Positions 46,780 through 57,544 of a stretch of 64,000 nt of DNA are shown here, in pieces. This stretch comes from Marchantia polymorpha subsp. ruderalis. Lineage: Eukaryota > Streptophyta > Marchantiopsida > Marchantiales > Marchantiaceae. The DNA lies in assembly GCA_037833965.1 (NCBI GenBank), contig AP031356.1, forward strand, positions 18,498,501 to 18,562,500, in the 5' to 3' direction. The translations under genes were made by a program, and so were the position numbers. Position 1 is the first letter of the stretch, and each line of letters starts with the position of its first letter. The notes below the pieces were generated by a model that was not told the DNA's origin, did not search any database, and was given only the letters and a program-made list of their open reading frames with translations.

Positions 46780-47403
46780 CGTAGCCCGGCTTGGCACTAC
46801 AGGCGTCGGCCTTACCTCTGAAGTCCGAAGTTTCTTCTCCGCTGGTGCTTCCTTCTCTCTCGTATTCATCCAACCTGCCAAGTCATCATGTAAGTGGTTC
46901 GCGCCGGTCAAGGAATCTGCATCAAGGCCATCGCGACATTTCTTCTAAGTCTGTTGTGGTACCAAATGGTATGATAGCCATTCGTCTCGGTGCGCGGGTG
47001 CTTGAACAAAGTCACGTAGGCTTTTTCCTCCTCTCGAGTTACCTTGACACTTTCACTGTTAAAGGTAAGGTCGCCATGGTCACCTACGCAAGGTCTTCAT
47101 CTTCGAAAACCGAATATCTTACTCCCCCAATACCTTACTAGGTATTCGGAAGAGCTAGGTCTTTGTACCTTCTATCGCTACTTGGGTCTTTCCGATCCGT
47201 TCCTTCAGATTAGATCCTTGCCAATATCTAAAGATCAATCACCTCTACTTAAGCACCTTCGGACTTCCTATTCCTACTTCACCTCTACAGTAAAAAGACC
47301 TATTCTATTCTAATCTAATTGCTACTACCTTAAAAGTAAAAAACGGCATTCTCGTCCTAACTACTCTATTTTTGAAAAAAACAAAAAAACTGCACTACCA
47401 CAG

Positions 47404-47994
47404 TCACTCATAAGAGTTGACACTATTATGAAGTTTAACTTTATTTTGAGAACTAGTCAAAACTATCATGATTTATCCTAGTAAAGTAAATTGGAAGGTA
47501 ATTATCATGTATTACTATGGTAATTTTTTAAGTACATATAGAGAGTTAGAGAAGATACTTTTACTCAAGTGTTGAAAATTCATTGTGTGAGGACTTGTTT
47601 CATTCATATGAGTTTGAGTTTCACTATATTTTTTAGTATTGATGAGTGTTTGCAATTGAATGATGAGTGAGTAGTTTGTATGAGAGAGTGTTTGAGACAC
47701 GGACACATTGGAGATACTATCTTCTACAACCATAATGAGCTGCCAAAAAGTCATATGAGGTAAACCTTAGTGAGAGTCAACCCAAAGGTCATAGCCACAC
47801 ATTTGTTGATTTCCAATCTATTTGATATCTATTTTTGTTACATAAAAGAACATCATTTTTGGATGTACCACGTGGCTTGTTCGATGTAGAGTTTATGACT
47901 AGAGTGATGGAGTTGATAGTGGTATTGATACTTTCAATCATTTGTTATGAAGAGACTTGGAATCGTATTATGTACATTATATACTAAATCTTAT
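47404..47994. other. Relic DNA between copy A and the copia LTR
   Basis: AT-rich, no recognised coding sequence. It is the left flank of the copia insertion; the right flank resumes at 58717 in gypsy-like relic DNA. Confidence 0.4.
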
Positions 47995-48272
47995 TGAAAT
48001 GCTAAATCTCTCAGACTAGCAAACCAATAACACAATGAACACAGAGACACAAGTATAACGTGGTTCACCCTCAGGGGCTACGTCCACAGAGGAATACACT
48101 CGTGAAAGTTTACTGCTTCAAGTGAATGCTTCGTATCACTTTCACGATATATATACCCAAGATAGTCAACCACTCTAAGCTATAAATAGCTACAAATGTG
48201 GTTCACCTTGGTTAACTAACCTCACTTAACTTTTAACTAAGATTAACTCCTTAACCAGAGTTAACCTCAACA
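47995..48272 (-). repeat. 3' LTR of the 48-58.7 kb copia element
   Basis: 278 bases, nearly identical to 58440-58716, with TG...CA ends. TATATATACCC at about 48150 may be the promoter/R region. The polypurine tract adjoins at 48273. Confidence 0.92.
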
Positions 48273-48716
48273 ATCTCCCCCTTAACTCGCGTTAAGGAGT
48301 CTTAGTAACCTCTCAAACCTATATTATTTACTCAGCGGAAAGTTCTAGATGGAAAACTATCACAAGGTACCCCTTTAAACAAGAGTTAACTAAAATTAAT
48401 CCATAGCCATAAGAGGATACAGTAACAATATACAGAGGTAACTCAACAATCTCACCTTAACTCATGTTAAGGAATTATAGTCACATCTCTAACCTATATT
48501 ATTACTCTTATACCAAGATAGAGTAATAATATATAGAGGTAACTCAACAATCTCACCTTAACTCATGTTAAGGAATTACAGTCACCTCTCTAACCTATAT
48601 TATTACTCCGTGTGAAGTTCTAGACAGAAACTTATTACAAGGTCCATCTTTAAACGAGAAATAACTAAAACTAAGCCGTAGCCATAAGAGGATAGAGTAA
48701 CAATATACGGAGGTAA
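48273..48716 (-). repeat. 3' untranslated region with repeated PPT-like modules
   Basis: The word CAACAATCTC-C-CCTTAACTC occurs three times (near 48270, 48445 and 48546), each followed by a short palindrome such as CCTTAACTCGCGTTAAGG and an AACCTATATTATT stretch. Only the first copy abuts the LTR as a true polypurine tract. The other two carry A in place of a C and lie inside the 3' UTR. Confidence 0.75.
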
Positions 48717-51700
48717 CTAAGAACCATATCTCTTGTGCTCCCTATGCACAATTTGCATAGTAGCACAATGTCGCCTGAAACTCTCCAAAGGAATAACTTT
48801 GGTCAACGCATAAGCTGGATTGAGTTTACCATGAATCTTGACTAGCTCAATTGTTTTATCATACACTGTTTGTCTAATAAAGTGATACCGGATGTCGATG
48901 TGCTTTACTCTGATATCCATGACTTGGTTCGCAGCCAAATGTAAAGCACTCTGGCTATCACAATGAAGTTTGACCACGCCTTGTGTTAATCCCATCTCCA
49001 TGATAAGCTTATCCAACCAAATAGCTTCCTTTGCCGCTTCTGCTGTTGCCACGTACTTAGCTTCTGTTGTTGACTGAGCTACACACTTCTGCAAGGTAGA
49101 TCTCCAACTAATGCTTCCGCCGCCAAGTGTAAACACATATCTAGTTGTAGATCTCCTCTTGTCTAAATCTTGTCCGTAGTCTGCATCAACGTAGCTAAAC
49201 AAGGACTTGGCATTGTCTAATAAACCATCAAACAATAAGCCATAATTCATAGTATTCTTCAGATATACTAGACTCCATTTCACTGCTTCCCAATGAACTT
49301 TTCCTGGATTCGACATGGATCCTGGATTTGACATTCGACACACATTCCCCATTGCTAGAGCAATATCAGGCCTAGTGCACACCATTAAATACATGAGGCT
49401 GCCTACAGCTTGTTCATAGGAAACACATGACATTCTTTCCTTTTCCACAACATCTGTAGGACATTGAGCTATGGAGAGTTTAAAATGTGCCGGTACGGGA
49501 GTCCATACTCCTTTCGAATCGGCCATGTTGAACCTGTCAAGTATACGGCAAACATACTTGCCCTGACTCAGCCATAGCTTCTTCTGTTCAAAATCTCTAT
49601 AAATATCCATGCCTAGGATACTTGTTGACTCCCCCATATCCTTCATCTTAATTGCAGACTTCAGCTGGCTCTTGCATTCATCGACATCGGATTGGCTTTT
49701 TGCCAAGATAAGCATGTCGTAAACATAGAGTACTAAAATGATGAGGTTGAAAGTCTCATCATCCACCTTCTTCATATAGACACAAGGATCATACACACTT
49801 CGTAGAAAACCTTGTGCCTTCATAAGCTCATCAAAACGTGTATTCCACTGCCTAGGAGCTTGCTTCAGTCCATACAATGATTTCAATAATCTACAGACCC
49901 ACTTCTCTTGGCCTTTGACCTCAAAGCCAATTGGTTGTCTCATGTAGATCTCCTCTTCTAAATATCCATAAAGAAAAGCTGTTACCACATCCATCTGATC
50001 CATAACAAGACTAAATGTTGCGGCCAGTGCATATACCAGACGAATTGTAGCGTATTTTGCTACAGGCAAAAAAACTTCGTTATAATCCACACCCTTTTCC
50101 TGTGTGAAACCTCTAGCCATCAATCTAGCTTTGAAGATTCTTGCCTCATCTCCTGCTGGTATGTCTTTCAGCTTGTACACCCACTTGGAGTCAGTCACTG
50201 TCTGATTTTTAGGAAGCTCAACCAACTCCCAAGTCTTGTTGTCAATTAGTGACTGCATCTCCCGTTTCATAGCAGCATTCCATTTAAGGTTGTTGACCGA
50301 AGCTTGAGCTTCTTTGTATGAAAAGAGTTCACCTTCTTCCAAGATTAACGCCATACCATTCTCATCTTCAAAATCAAGGTCATGATCTTTGAGAATGGAT
50401 GAGTTGGTCCATACACCAAATCTCTCAAGCGCTCTACCAGATTGTTGTGATCTCCTAGTAGACGTTTCCGTTTGATTTCTCCCGTCTGGTATTGTTGCAA
50501 TAGGCTCACCAACAGTAGCCTGCTCTTGTAGTTCTTGTTCCTCAAGAACTTGTTCCACATGTATCGGTGCTTCTTCATGTGTTTGATCATTAGTGATAGA
50601 GTGATCAAACTTCCCCACAACAATATCCGCGAGTAAAGATTTTCCCTTGTTAGCCTCCACATTCTCCCCCTCATTCAATAAGCTAGGCTCATTGAAAGAA
50701 ACATCTCTACTAACAACCACCTTCCTTGCAACTGGATCCCATAGCCTGTAACCTTTCACGTCGCTAGCATATCCAAGAAAACGAAATTTCTTGGATGTAG
50801 GATCTAATTTTGTCCTCTGCTCCTTAGGTATAAGAGGATAAGCAATACAACCAAAAATTTTCAAGCGACTATAATCTGCCATCCGTTTATGTCTCAGTTC
50901 AAATGGTGTTGAGAAATTGATTGCATTAGAAGGAGAAAGGTTTACGAAATAAATTGCGGTGTTAACAGCTTCGGCCCAAAATTCCCCTGATAAACCAGAT
51001 TCGCTTAGCATACTCCACACCTTCTCCAACATTGTTCGATTGAGTCATTCAGAAACAACATTTTGTTGTGGAGTATAAATTGTCGTTAAATGGCGAGTAA
51101 TCCCCTCCTTTGTACAATACCTCTGAAATTCTTCACTAGTATACTCGCCACCATTATCTGATCGCAAGTATTTCACTTTGTGTCCAGTCTCAGTCTCAAC
51201 TTGTATGCGCCAACTTTTGAAGGTTGAAAACACCTCCGACTTGTGGGTGAGAAAATATACCCACACATAACTGGAGTAATCATCTATAAAGAAGACATAG
51301 TACAACTCTCCAGACAGTGAGCCAACAAGAGAGGGTCCCCACACGTCACTATGTACATACTCCAGTATCTCCTTGGAACTATGAGATCCAACACCAAAAG
51401 TTTTCCTATGTTGTTTTCCCATGATGCAATGTTCGCAAAATGACACGTCAACTTTACCCAAACCGGGTGATGCCTTTTTCTCATCAAGAAGAGACATGTA
51501 TCGATCACTCATATGGCCTAATCTGGAATGCCATACATGAGACATCTCAACATAAGATCTGGTAAAGTGAACTTCGCCACAAATAGTGATGCCCTCTAAC
51601 AAGTACAGATTATTATGCTTGTATCCCCGAAGAATAACCTTCTTATCACATGATCTGACATCTAACACGCCCTGCCTAGAACTCCATTCTAAGCCGTGTG

Positions 51701-51842
51701 AGTCCAACACTCCAAGAGAGATCAAGTTCTTTCTCATGTTAGGTATAAACCTAGCATGGTTCAACGTACGGTTGACATCATCAAACATGCGGATCTTTAT
51801 AGATCCAACACCCTCAATTCTACAGGGTTGGTCGTTCCCCAT
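48717..51842 (-). pseudogene. Copia pol: integrase, reverse transcriptase, RNase H (one stop, RT motif damaged)
   Basis: One frame with a single TGA at 51045-51047. From 51842: GAG-pre-integrase (VWHSRLGH..., CEHCIMGKQHRKTF), integrase core (YVHSDVWGPS, FFIDDYSSYVWVYFL, SDNGGEYTSEEF, TPQQNVVSE), stop, then LNRTMLEKVWSMLSESGL, the RT (KARLMARGFTQEKGVDYNE, MDVVTAFLYGYLEEEIYMRQ, LLKSLYGLKQAPRQW) and the RNase H (VDADYGQDLDKRRSTTRYVF, SQSALHLAANQV). The stop replaces the Arg of the usual ERxNRT, a CGA-to-TGA change. The catalytic box reads YVYDMLI where YVDDMLI is expected, so polymerase activity should be lost. RNase H looks intact. The protein would copy the element's RNA and integrate the DNA. 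Confidence 0.93.
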
Positions 51843-52025
51843 AAGAATTGAACCGTTTGATACGGAGAAAGTAAAAAAGAACTCTCTAATGTAACAAATG
51901 TGATAAGAACAAGCACTGTCCAGAATCCATACATCACCAACAACTTGCGGTGAATTGCAGAGAGCATATGTGGTAACCCACTTTTTGTTTTTGTGCGGAA
52001 TTAAAACATTTTTTGGGAAAACAAG
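51842..52025 (-). pseudogene. Copia protease segment, frameshifted
   Basis: VLIPHKNKKWVTTYALCNSP leads into VVGDVWILDSACSYHICYIR, the aspartic protease site (DSA in place of DSG, seen in some copia elements). Near 51870 the frame shifts by one base before FTFSVSNGSILMGNDQPCRI, joining the pol ORF. Its upstream end abuts the copy D insertion. Confidence 0.75.
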
Positions 52026-52139
52026 TACCGCAGCAGCAACTGTAAATAGTAATCGGTACGTAAAATAAGATGAAAAAGGAGGATCGCGGTCACGGAGAAT
52101 CTAGGAGTTGGAAGGGGCAAAGACCGATGTCCGGCGCTT

Positions 52140-52640
52140 TGTTCGGCGCCGACGGTTCCTACTGGGGAGAGCGCCTTCGAAGCCTTTGGCAACATCTCCT
52201 TTGTTGAGGTGTCTTCGGCAATGCGCCTTCGGCGCAAGCAGAAGGAAGCGCCTTCGGCGTAGACGCCTCCAGAGGAGATGTCGCTGAGGACGCAGGAAGC
52301 ATGCGCGACGGATGCCTTCGTCTTAGGGAAAACGACCTTGTCATTTTATACGCCTTCGGCGTTAAGTTTCTTCGCCCCAACGCCTTTGGCACTAGCGCCT
52401 TCGTCGCTAACGCCGCCTTTGTCGATAGGTTTCGCCTTCGGTGTACGGAAGGCCTTCGTCTCTAAGATTCTTCTTCGGTAGAAAGATGCGCTTTAAGCGG
52501 AAGGACTCGCCTTTGGCGGAGCGCCTTCGGCGGAAGCAGAAAGGACAAAGAAGTCGGCGGAAGACATGTCTTCGCCGCAAGCGCCTCTTTCGCTAGTGCC
52601 TTCGGCGGTAGACGCCTTCGGCGGAGCGACTTCGGCGATA
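52140..52640. repeat. CCTTCGGC-rich simple-sequence region
   Basis: Variants of GCCTTCGGCG (and its complement CGCCGAAGGC) recur more than a dozen times with irregular spacing. The same word recurs in the coding part of this element (53930-54260), where it spells Pro-Ser-Ala, and in the related element at 44850-44930. No consistent ORF covers it here. Confidence 0.8.
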
Positions 52641-52975
52641 CGCGAGCGGAGAACAGCTTTGGCGGAAATTGGCGGAATCAAGATTGAACGTACACGCGTG
52701 GAAGTCCGAGCAACGGCGGAGCGTGAATTCAAGCGTGCGAATTGAACCGTTACACCTCCACGCCGGCATCGCATTCAAGCGAGCTGCGGCTAGTCCAAGT
52801 GTTGAACGTTGAGCGATCTTGATAGCCGAAGGAAGGAATACCTCACCGCGCTCTCACTCTCCCAATTTTGATTTCGCTATTCACCTGAGTTTCTGACGCG
52901 CAGCAGTGTAATTCGCAGCAATCTTGTGAAGAGAATTCTCAGAGTGAGGAGTGCGAGGATTTTTGAGAGTGCGCA

Positions 52976-55323
52976 GTGGTAGAATCTTGCGGGAGTCTTG
53001 TAAAGAATTTGCGGAGATCTCGCGGAACGATTGCGGGAGTGCGCGAGAAGTGTAGAGAGAAATTACAGCAAGTGGCTGCGGGAGAGGAACCAACCTCCGC
53101 GCGGATTCGGACCGCATCCGGAGAGATGGCAGGTCAGCGACTGGGAGCAAGTGTTGGAAAGGTGCGAGGAGAAGAAGGCCACCTGCTTTTCGAATGTAAG
53201 AGTGTGCAAGTCACGAAGAAGGAAGAGATTTCCTTCGGGGCCCTATTCAAGAACATCAAGTCCAGCAAGAACAGGTACAAGACCCGTGACTACAAGGATC
53301 GCTTGCGGAGGAATGTCGCGGTAGCACACCTCCAAATTTTGCAGCCGCACCAGACCACCTACATGACTTCTTGGCACGTGGGGTTTGTGGAGCTGGCGTT
53401 GTCTGGAGCTTCAATCCATTGGTCTCGGAGTCTTTGGAAGGCAACGCGACAGCACGCGCAGAGGAGAAGGGGGGATCGATCAATCACCTCTCCCCCTTCT
53501 TGATTAATTTCTATCGGTCGATGGGGTGCTTGACAGCCACGGAGCGAGTTCAGTTTTCCTTGTTGTCACGCAACAATCCGGGCAAGTATGTGAAGGATGT
53601 CGAAGTCGACACCGACACGGACGAGAAGCCCGCATGCACACCACCAGCTTGACCGAGAGCAGAAGAAGAACCGCGAGCAGCACGAGTGCCGCGGAAGCGG
53701 AAGTGGGATGGAGAGACAGAGCAGAGTCAGCGAGAAGCTTTTGCTGCTCCCGCCCGAAGTTGGGCGATTCATGAGCACTCTAGTCGGCTGAAGCAAAAAG
53801 CTCGCAAGTTCGTTCTGCCGGCATGCAGCGCAAACATCGGACGAGCCGCGGAGAGAGGAAACTCGCCATCCTCGGCGGAGGATGCGAGTGCACGAGCTAG
53901 CGGGAGGACAATGGACCTCCCTACACCGAAGGCACAGACGCCTTCGGAGGAAGCGAGAAGGCCTTCGGGCCAAGGAAGATGTCATGCAGCACCGACGAGT
54001 GTGCAAGCGACAGACATGTGCTTTGCCTTGGAGCAAGTACCGTTCAACGACTCGACTTCGGGTTAAGAGCCTTCGGCTCAAGCACCTTCGGTGCAGGAGC
54101 CTTCGGCGCAGGAGAAGTGTAGGGAGGAGCCTTCGGCTTAGAGGACTTTGGGTCAGACGCCTTTGGCCGAAGCGCCTTCTATGCAGACCCAACTTGAGGA
54201 ATCGGCCAAGGACGAAGGCAGGAAGGAAGAGACACGTGTGCCTTCGGCACAAGCGCCTTTGGCAGTAGCAGATCGGGCAGGAGAAGCGGGCCCAGTGGAA
54301 GCCAGATCTCCCACCCCGTTGGAGATCTTAGCAAGGAGTGGAGCGGCGGTCGCAGCAGCAGAAGCCACGCGATCCAGTTCCAGGGAATTGCCGAGGATTT
54401 CTGTGGCGACAGAGATCCTCGACTCAGAGGACAAAGAGGACGAGTCGATTTCGGAAGGGTAGGAAGTGGAGTCGATGCAGGGTACGCCGACAGGAGTGTT
54501 GTGCGAGCAAGTGGTACCACTACTGCGGTACCTTGATCGCAAGGCGGCGAAGTATGCCGATCCCCGCCATCGGAGATCCTACGTCGAATTGATGCGGAAT
54601 CGGACGCGAATCAAAGTCGCAACGAATCATATACTGATTTCCCTGGACCGCAAGTGCAGAGAGTTGGAGGAGAAGAACAATGTCCTGCACGAACATCTTA
54701 CACTTTCGCCGAAACTGCAGAAGGCAGTACTACAGCTGCGCGATGACGCAGCAACCAAGGCCAAGAGCGAATTTGAGAAGTAGCGTGCAACGATTGAGGC
54801 GGAGCTCCATTCGGAGCAAATTTAGAATAGCACCTTGGCAGAGGAGCTCGTGTGACAGACACGATTGCTGGAGTAGTGTCAGATCGCATGCAAGGCAGAT
54901 GAAGAGTTACTGCGTCGCCTGCAATCGCAGTGCGACGAATTGAGAGCGTAGCGTGCGGATGCGGAGCTGCAGTTAATGGAAGTTGAAGGCAACAACCAGC
55001 GCGCGATAGATCGCACGCGAGAGGAGTTAGTCGCGTGCGTGAACCAGTGTCTGAGAGGTTACACTCTCTGGGAGGTGGCAACGCGGGAGAGAGTCACCTT
55101 GCAAGAGTTAGAGATTCGTGCGGCGGCCTTGATGTCGGGTGACAGTCGGAGCCGGCGGCGAGTGGCAAAGCGGTTAGATTCCTTCCTAGCGAGGTCGCGA
55201 GACGCCATTGCGAACCTTGATGCATAGGTGACCGCGGTGTTGCGGCGGCTGGGATTGCGCAGTAGGACCGAAGACTGGTCTGGTAACAGTGCGCGGTCGA
55301 CCTTCGCACAAGAGGCACAGTAG
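52976..55323 (+). pseudogene. Long coiled-coil protein of unknown function (copy D), nonsense-riddled
   Basis: N-terminal part in frame 2 (52976-53460): FECKSVQVTKKEEISFGALF, YKDRLRRNVAVAHLQILQPH, TTYMTSWHVGFVELALSG. One frameshift near 53460 leads into frame 1, which runs to TAG 55321 with no further frameshift: FLINFYRSMGCLTATERVQF, NPGKYVKDVEVDTDTDEKPA, basic PRKRKWDGE, a (EPSAQA)-like repeat, then VLCEQVVPLLRYLDRKAAKY, YVELMRNRTRIKVA, a Leu/Glu/Arg heptad coiled coil and RRRVAKRLDSFLARSRDAIA with VLRRLGL. Frame 1 holds ten premature stops: TGA 53650, TAA 54064, TAG 54139, 54460, 54781, 54823, TGA 54853, TAG 54874, 54949, 55225. The product is unidentified; it may be a structural (gag-like) protein of a non-autonomous element. 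I know of no enzymatic motif in it. Confidence 0.75.
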
Positions 55324-55349
55324 ATGACGTGTAGCGTAGAGTAGAGTGT

Positions 55350-56291
55350 TAGTTAGTTAGGACTTAGAAGGTATAAAGTAGTTCAAGGCGTTTTGCCTTG
55401 GAAATTTTCCAGTTTCGGAAGTGCAGTTCAGGAACTTATTTTCTCTGCGCGTTTGTGTCCTTAATTCTGTCACCGCGCAAGAGGAGCTACAACTTGATGA
55501 AGTTACCGCATTTTGTAGCTGAAGGCCTTCGACCGAATGCTCTGAGCTAGTGTAGTCTGGTTAGAACCTAAGCAGTTCGGACTTACACCTTCGGGTGATT
55601 GTTCCTATTTGTACTCCTTCGAAATTTTCCCCCTGAATGCCAAAGTGAAGTTTTGTTACTTCGAGTAAGCCTTGGTTAACAATTCAGGTTGTACGCTGCC
55701 TGAGGCGCCTTCAGGGGTAGCCTCCGTAGTATTTCTGGGAATGACTAGTGCCTGAGAATTCAAACTCGTCAATAGACTGTTAAGTTGTGACACTGGATCT
55801 TTTCTCAATCGAGTTTCTTAGTTTGGATTCCTGTATTCTCTGCGCGTTTTGTGAGTTGTTTACCGCGTGAGAGTGACTTCGTTTTGACGAAGGTACCGCA
55901 TCCGAAGTAAGAGGTCCAACCCGGGTGCTCTGCACTAGCAGTCAGGGTTAACAATCCGGAGTTGGGGAACACTACCTGTAGATCCTCTGAATGTACTCGT
56001 GAGAAACTTTCCTCCTAAATCCTAAGTAGAGGTCATAACCGGCCTTTGAGTTGTGTTTTTATAGTTTCAGGTGTGTGTTGGGGTGAACTACGCTGCAATG
56101 TGCGTCCTCCGAGTGACCTCCGAGTTGAGCACTTGCAGTATTTCTGGGAGTGACAGTCGCATGAGAATTCAAATTCTTCAATAGTCTGTTAAAACGTGAC
56201 ACTTTGTACTCTGTGTGTTGCCTCTGTCCCTGTGGGTTCGACCTTTTTGCTGCTATACTGCAGTTTTAGCCTTTAGTGGGTTATTACATCA
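55350..56291 (+). repeat. Two tandem copies of the element's 3' terminal unit
   Basis: Both units contain TTCTCTGCGCGTTT, an ACCGCG..GAG...TTGA.GAAG.TACCGCA block, a T/C tract (TTTTCCCCCTGAAT, decayed to TTTCCTCCTAAAT in the second), GTATTTCTGGGA.TGAC, a GAGAATTCAAA block and GTGACACT. The first runs 55350 to about 55797, the second about 55798-56291. Copies A and C have one unit each. Confidence 0.75.
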
Positions 56292-56302
56292 TACCTCTGG
56301 CA

Positions 56303-57150
56303 TCATAGGGCATCCGTGTACAAATCGTTCGCCTCAGTATCAAGATGTTCAGCAACGTTCGCCACTGAAGGGGAGGTTGTACTTGTCATCCGGGAAAACT
56401 TCATGATGTGGCCTTTCTTACCACAACTCCAACAAACAACATTCTTCTTGTCAAATGATTGAGCCATAAATTGTACTTTCCTTTGGTCAGGGGATTTTGA
56501 TCTCTGACTCTTCAAGCCTGGACGTCGTGAATCATGGATTTTTCTCGGCTGTGACTGACCTCTTGCCATAATAAGTGTTGTCCCAGAAGTGGATGGGATG
56601 AAAGTGGATAGCAAATCGTGCTCAACTGCATCGGTCAGAAGGGCACTTACAACCTTGTTGTAAGTGACTGCTATGTTCTGACGATGAAGAAGAACTTCGA
56701 TAGTGTCTGAAAGGTAGACGGCTATGAGTGGAGAAGATTCATTGCCTTCTTTGTGTAAGTAAGCTCCTGCCCCATATTCCGAAGATCCATCAATAGATTT
56801 CCATAGGCGTGAATGTGATCTTGTATGTGCCTGCCTGGCTTCATAGTAAATCGTAACAATCGCATGTAAGTGTTCATCACAATCGTTGGATTCTTCCGAT
56901 GAAACCGTTGCTGAAGCGCATCAAGCAACTTGGAAACCTCAGACTTCTCCTCAACCTACTTGAGTATAGTAGGGTCTAGATATGCCAGCACTATACAAAC
57001 TGCTTGGTCTTGAGCATCAGCCCATTCAATGTCGTTTATGCTAGAAGGTTTTTCTCCCAAGCATATAGTGAGACCCTTGGATCGTAATTTTACTTTTACT
57101 TGCTTTTCCCAAAGCAAATAAACACCGTGGCCATCGAATGTTATGATGTT
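56303..57150 (-). pseudogene. Copia gag of the 48-58.7 kb element
   Basis: Reading from about 57150: FDGHGVYLLWEKQVKVKLRS, ADAQDQAVCIVLAYLDPTIL, a TAG stop near 56958, LLDALQQRFHRKNPTIVMNT, MRLLRFTMKPGRHIQDHIHA and LTYTKKAMNLLHSLP form the UBN2-type gag core. A basic stretch and a zinc knuckle CWSCGKKGHIMKFS follow; the last Cys of CX2CX4HX4C is replaced by Ser. The gag coats the element's RNA. The stop and the knuckle change make it defective. Its C-terminal end (DLYTDAL) abuts copy D. Confidence 0.85.
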
Positions 57151-57544
57151 ATATCCAAAATTGCCTCCGACCTGTCGGCCTACTGACTTTGCACGTCAAA
57201 AATGAGAGACAATGGCAGCTTCAGAGTCTATTTTCTCCTTTTGGGTCATCGTTCAGTGCCTGCAAAGTGTCAAGATGCTTTAGTCATGGCGAGAGCTTTC
57301 CAACGATACCCAATTTGACTGGTTTCCGATGGAAAAAATATTTTCAAGAAATATTTATGACGGAATATTCCTGTACCATCGGTCCGACCGTCACCGTTGG
57401 ATTTTCTCCGTCACCGTTACCGTTGATCGACCGTTGACTGCGTTCATCCGCTGACCACGTTGGAACTTCGACCACGACCGCAACCACGTTCAATCCGACC
57501 ACGTCGACTATAACCAAGGTGTTGAGCTAAATCCTCCTGTGCGC

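Larger units (their letters stand above)
43083..47403 (-). mobile_element. Coiled-coil element copy A (unclassified mobile element), interrupted
   Basis: One of three copies of a repeat of unknown class. On the minus strand it starts near 47403 (TGGTAGTGCAG, then a T-rich tract) and ends ATTTATCTGTCA at 43083. In order it carries an N-terminal domain (47060-46890: NSESVKVTREEEKAYVTLFK, then RLRRNVAMALMQI, TTYMMTWQVGW), a hinge (46370-46010: VLCEQVLPLLQYLDRKREKY) and the coiled-coil C-terminus (43877-43632: RRLAKKLDVFLTRSRDAVVN then LPAVLQRLGLDRK). A 1.5-kb related element (44460-45977) and a solo LTR (46373-46779) interrupt it. Frameshifts and stops leave no long ORF. Confidence 0.7.
52031..56291 (+). 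mobile_element. Coiled-coil element copy D (unclassified mobile element) nested in copia
   Basis: It separates copia gag (ends 56300) from protease (begins 52025). Flanks TACCG (52026-52030) and TACCT (56292-56296) look like a 5-bp target duplication with one mismatch. From the left: a 5' region with many CCTTCGGC words (52140-52640), the long broken gene (52976-55323) and a 3' region with two tandem copies of a roughly 450-base unit (55350-56291). The 3' end (TTATTACATCA) matches the ends of copies A and C. The two ends are not long direct or inverted repeats of each other, and no RT, integrase or transposase is seen, so it would depend on another element. Confidence 0.7.

Noticed and set aside
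53566-54252. 228-codon Arg/Leu-rich ORF on the minus strand of copy D
   Set aside because: It is the shadow of the coiled-coil gene; the sense frame matches copies A and C.
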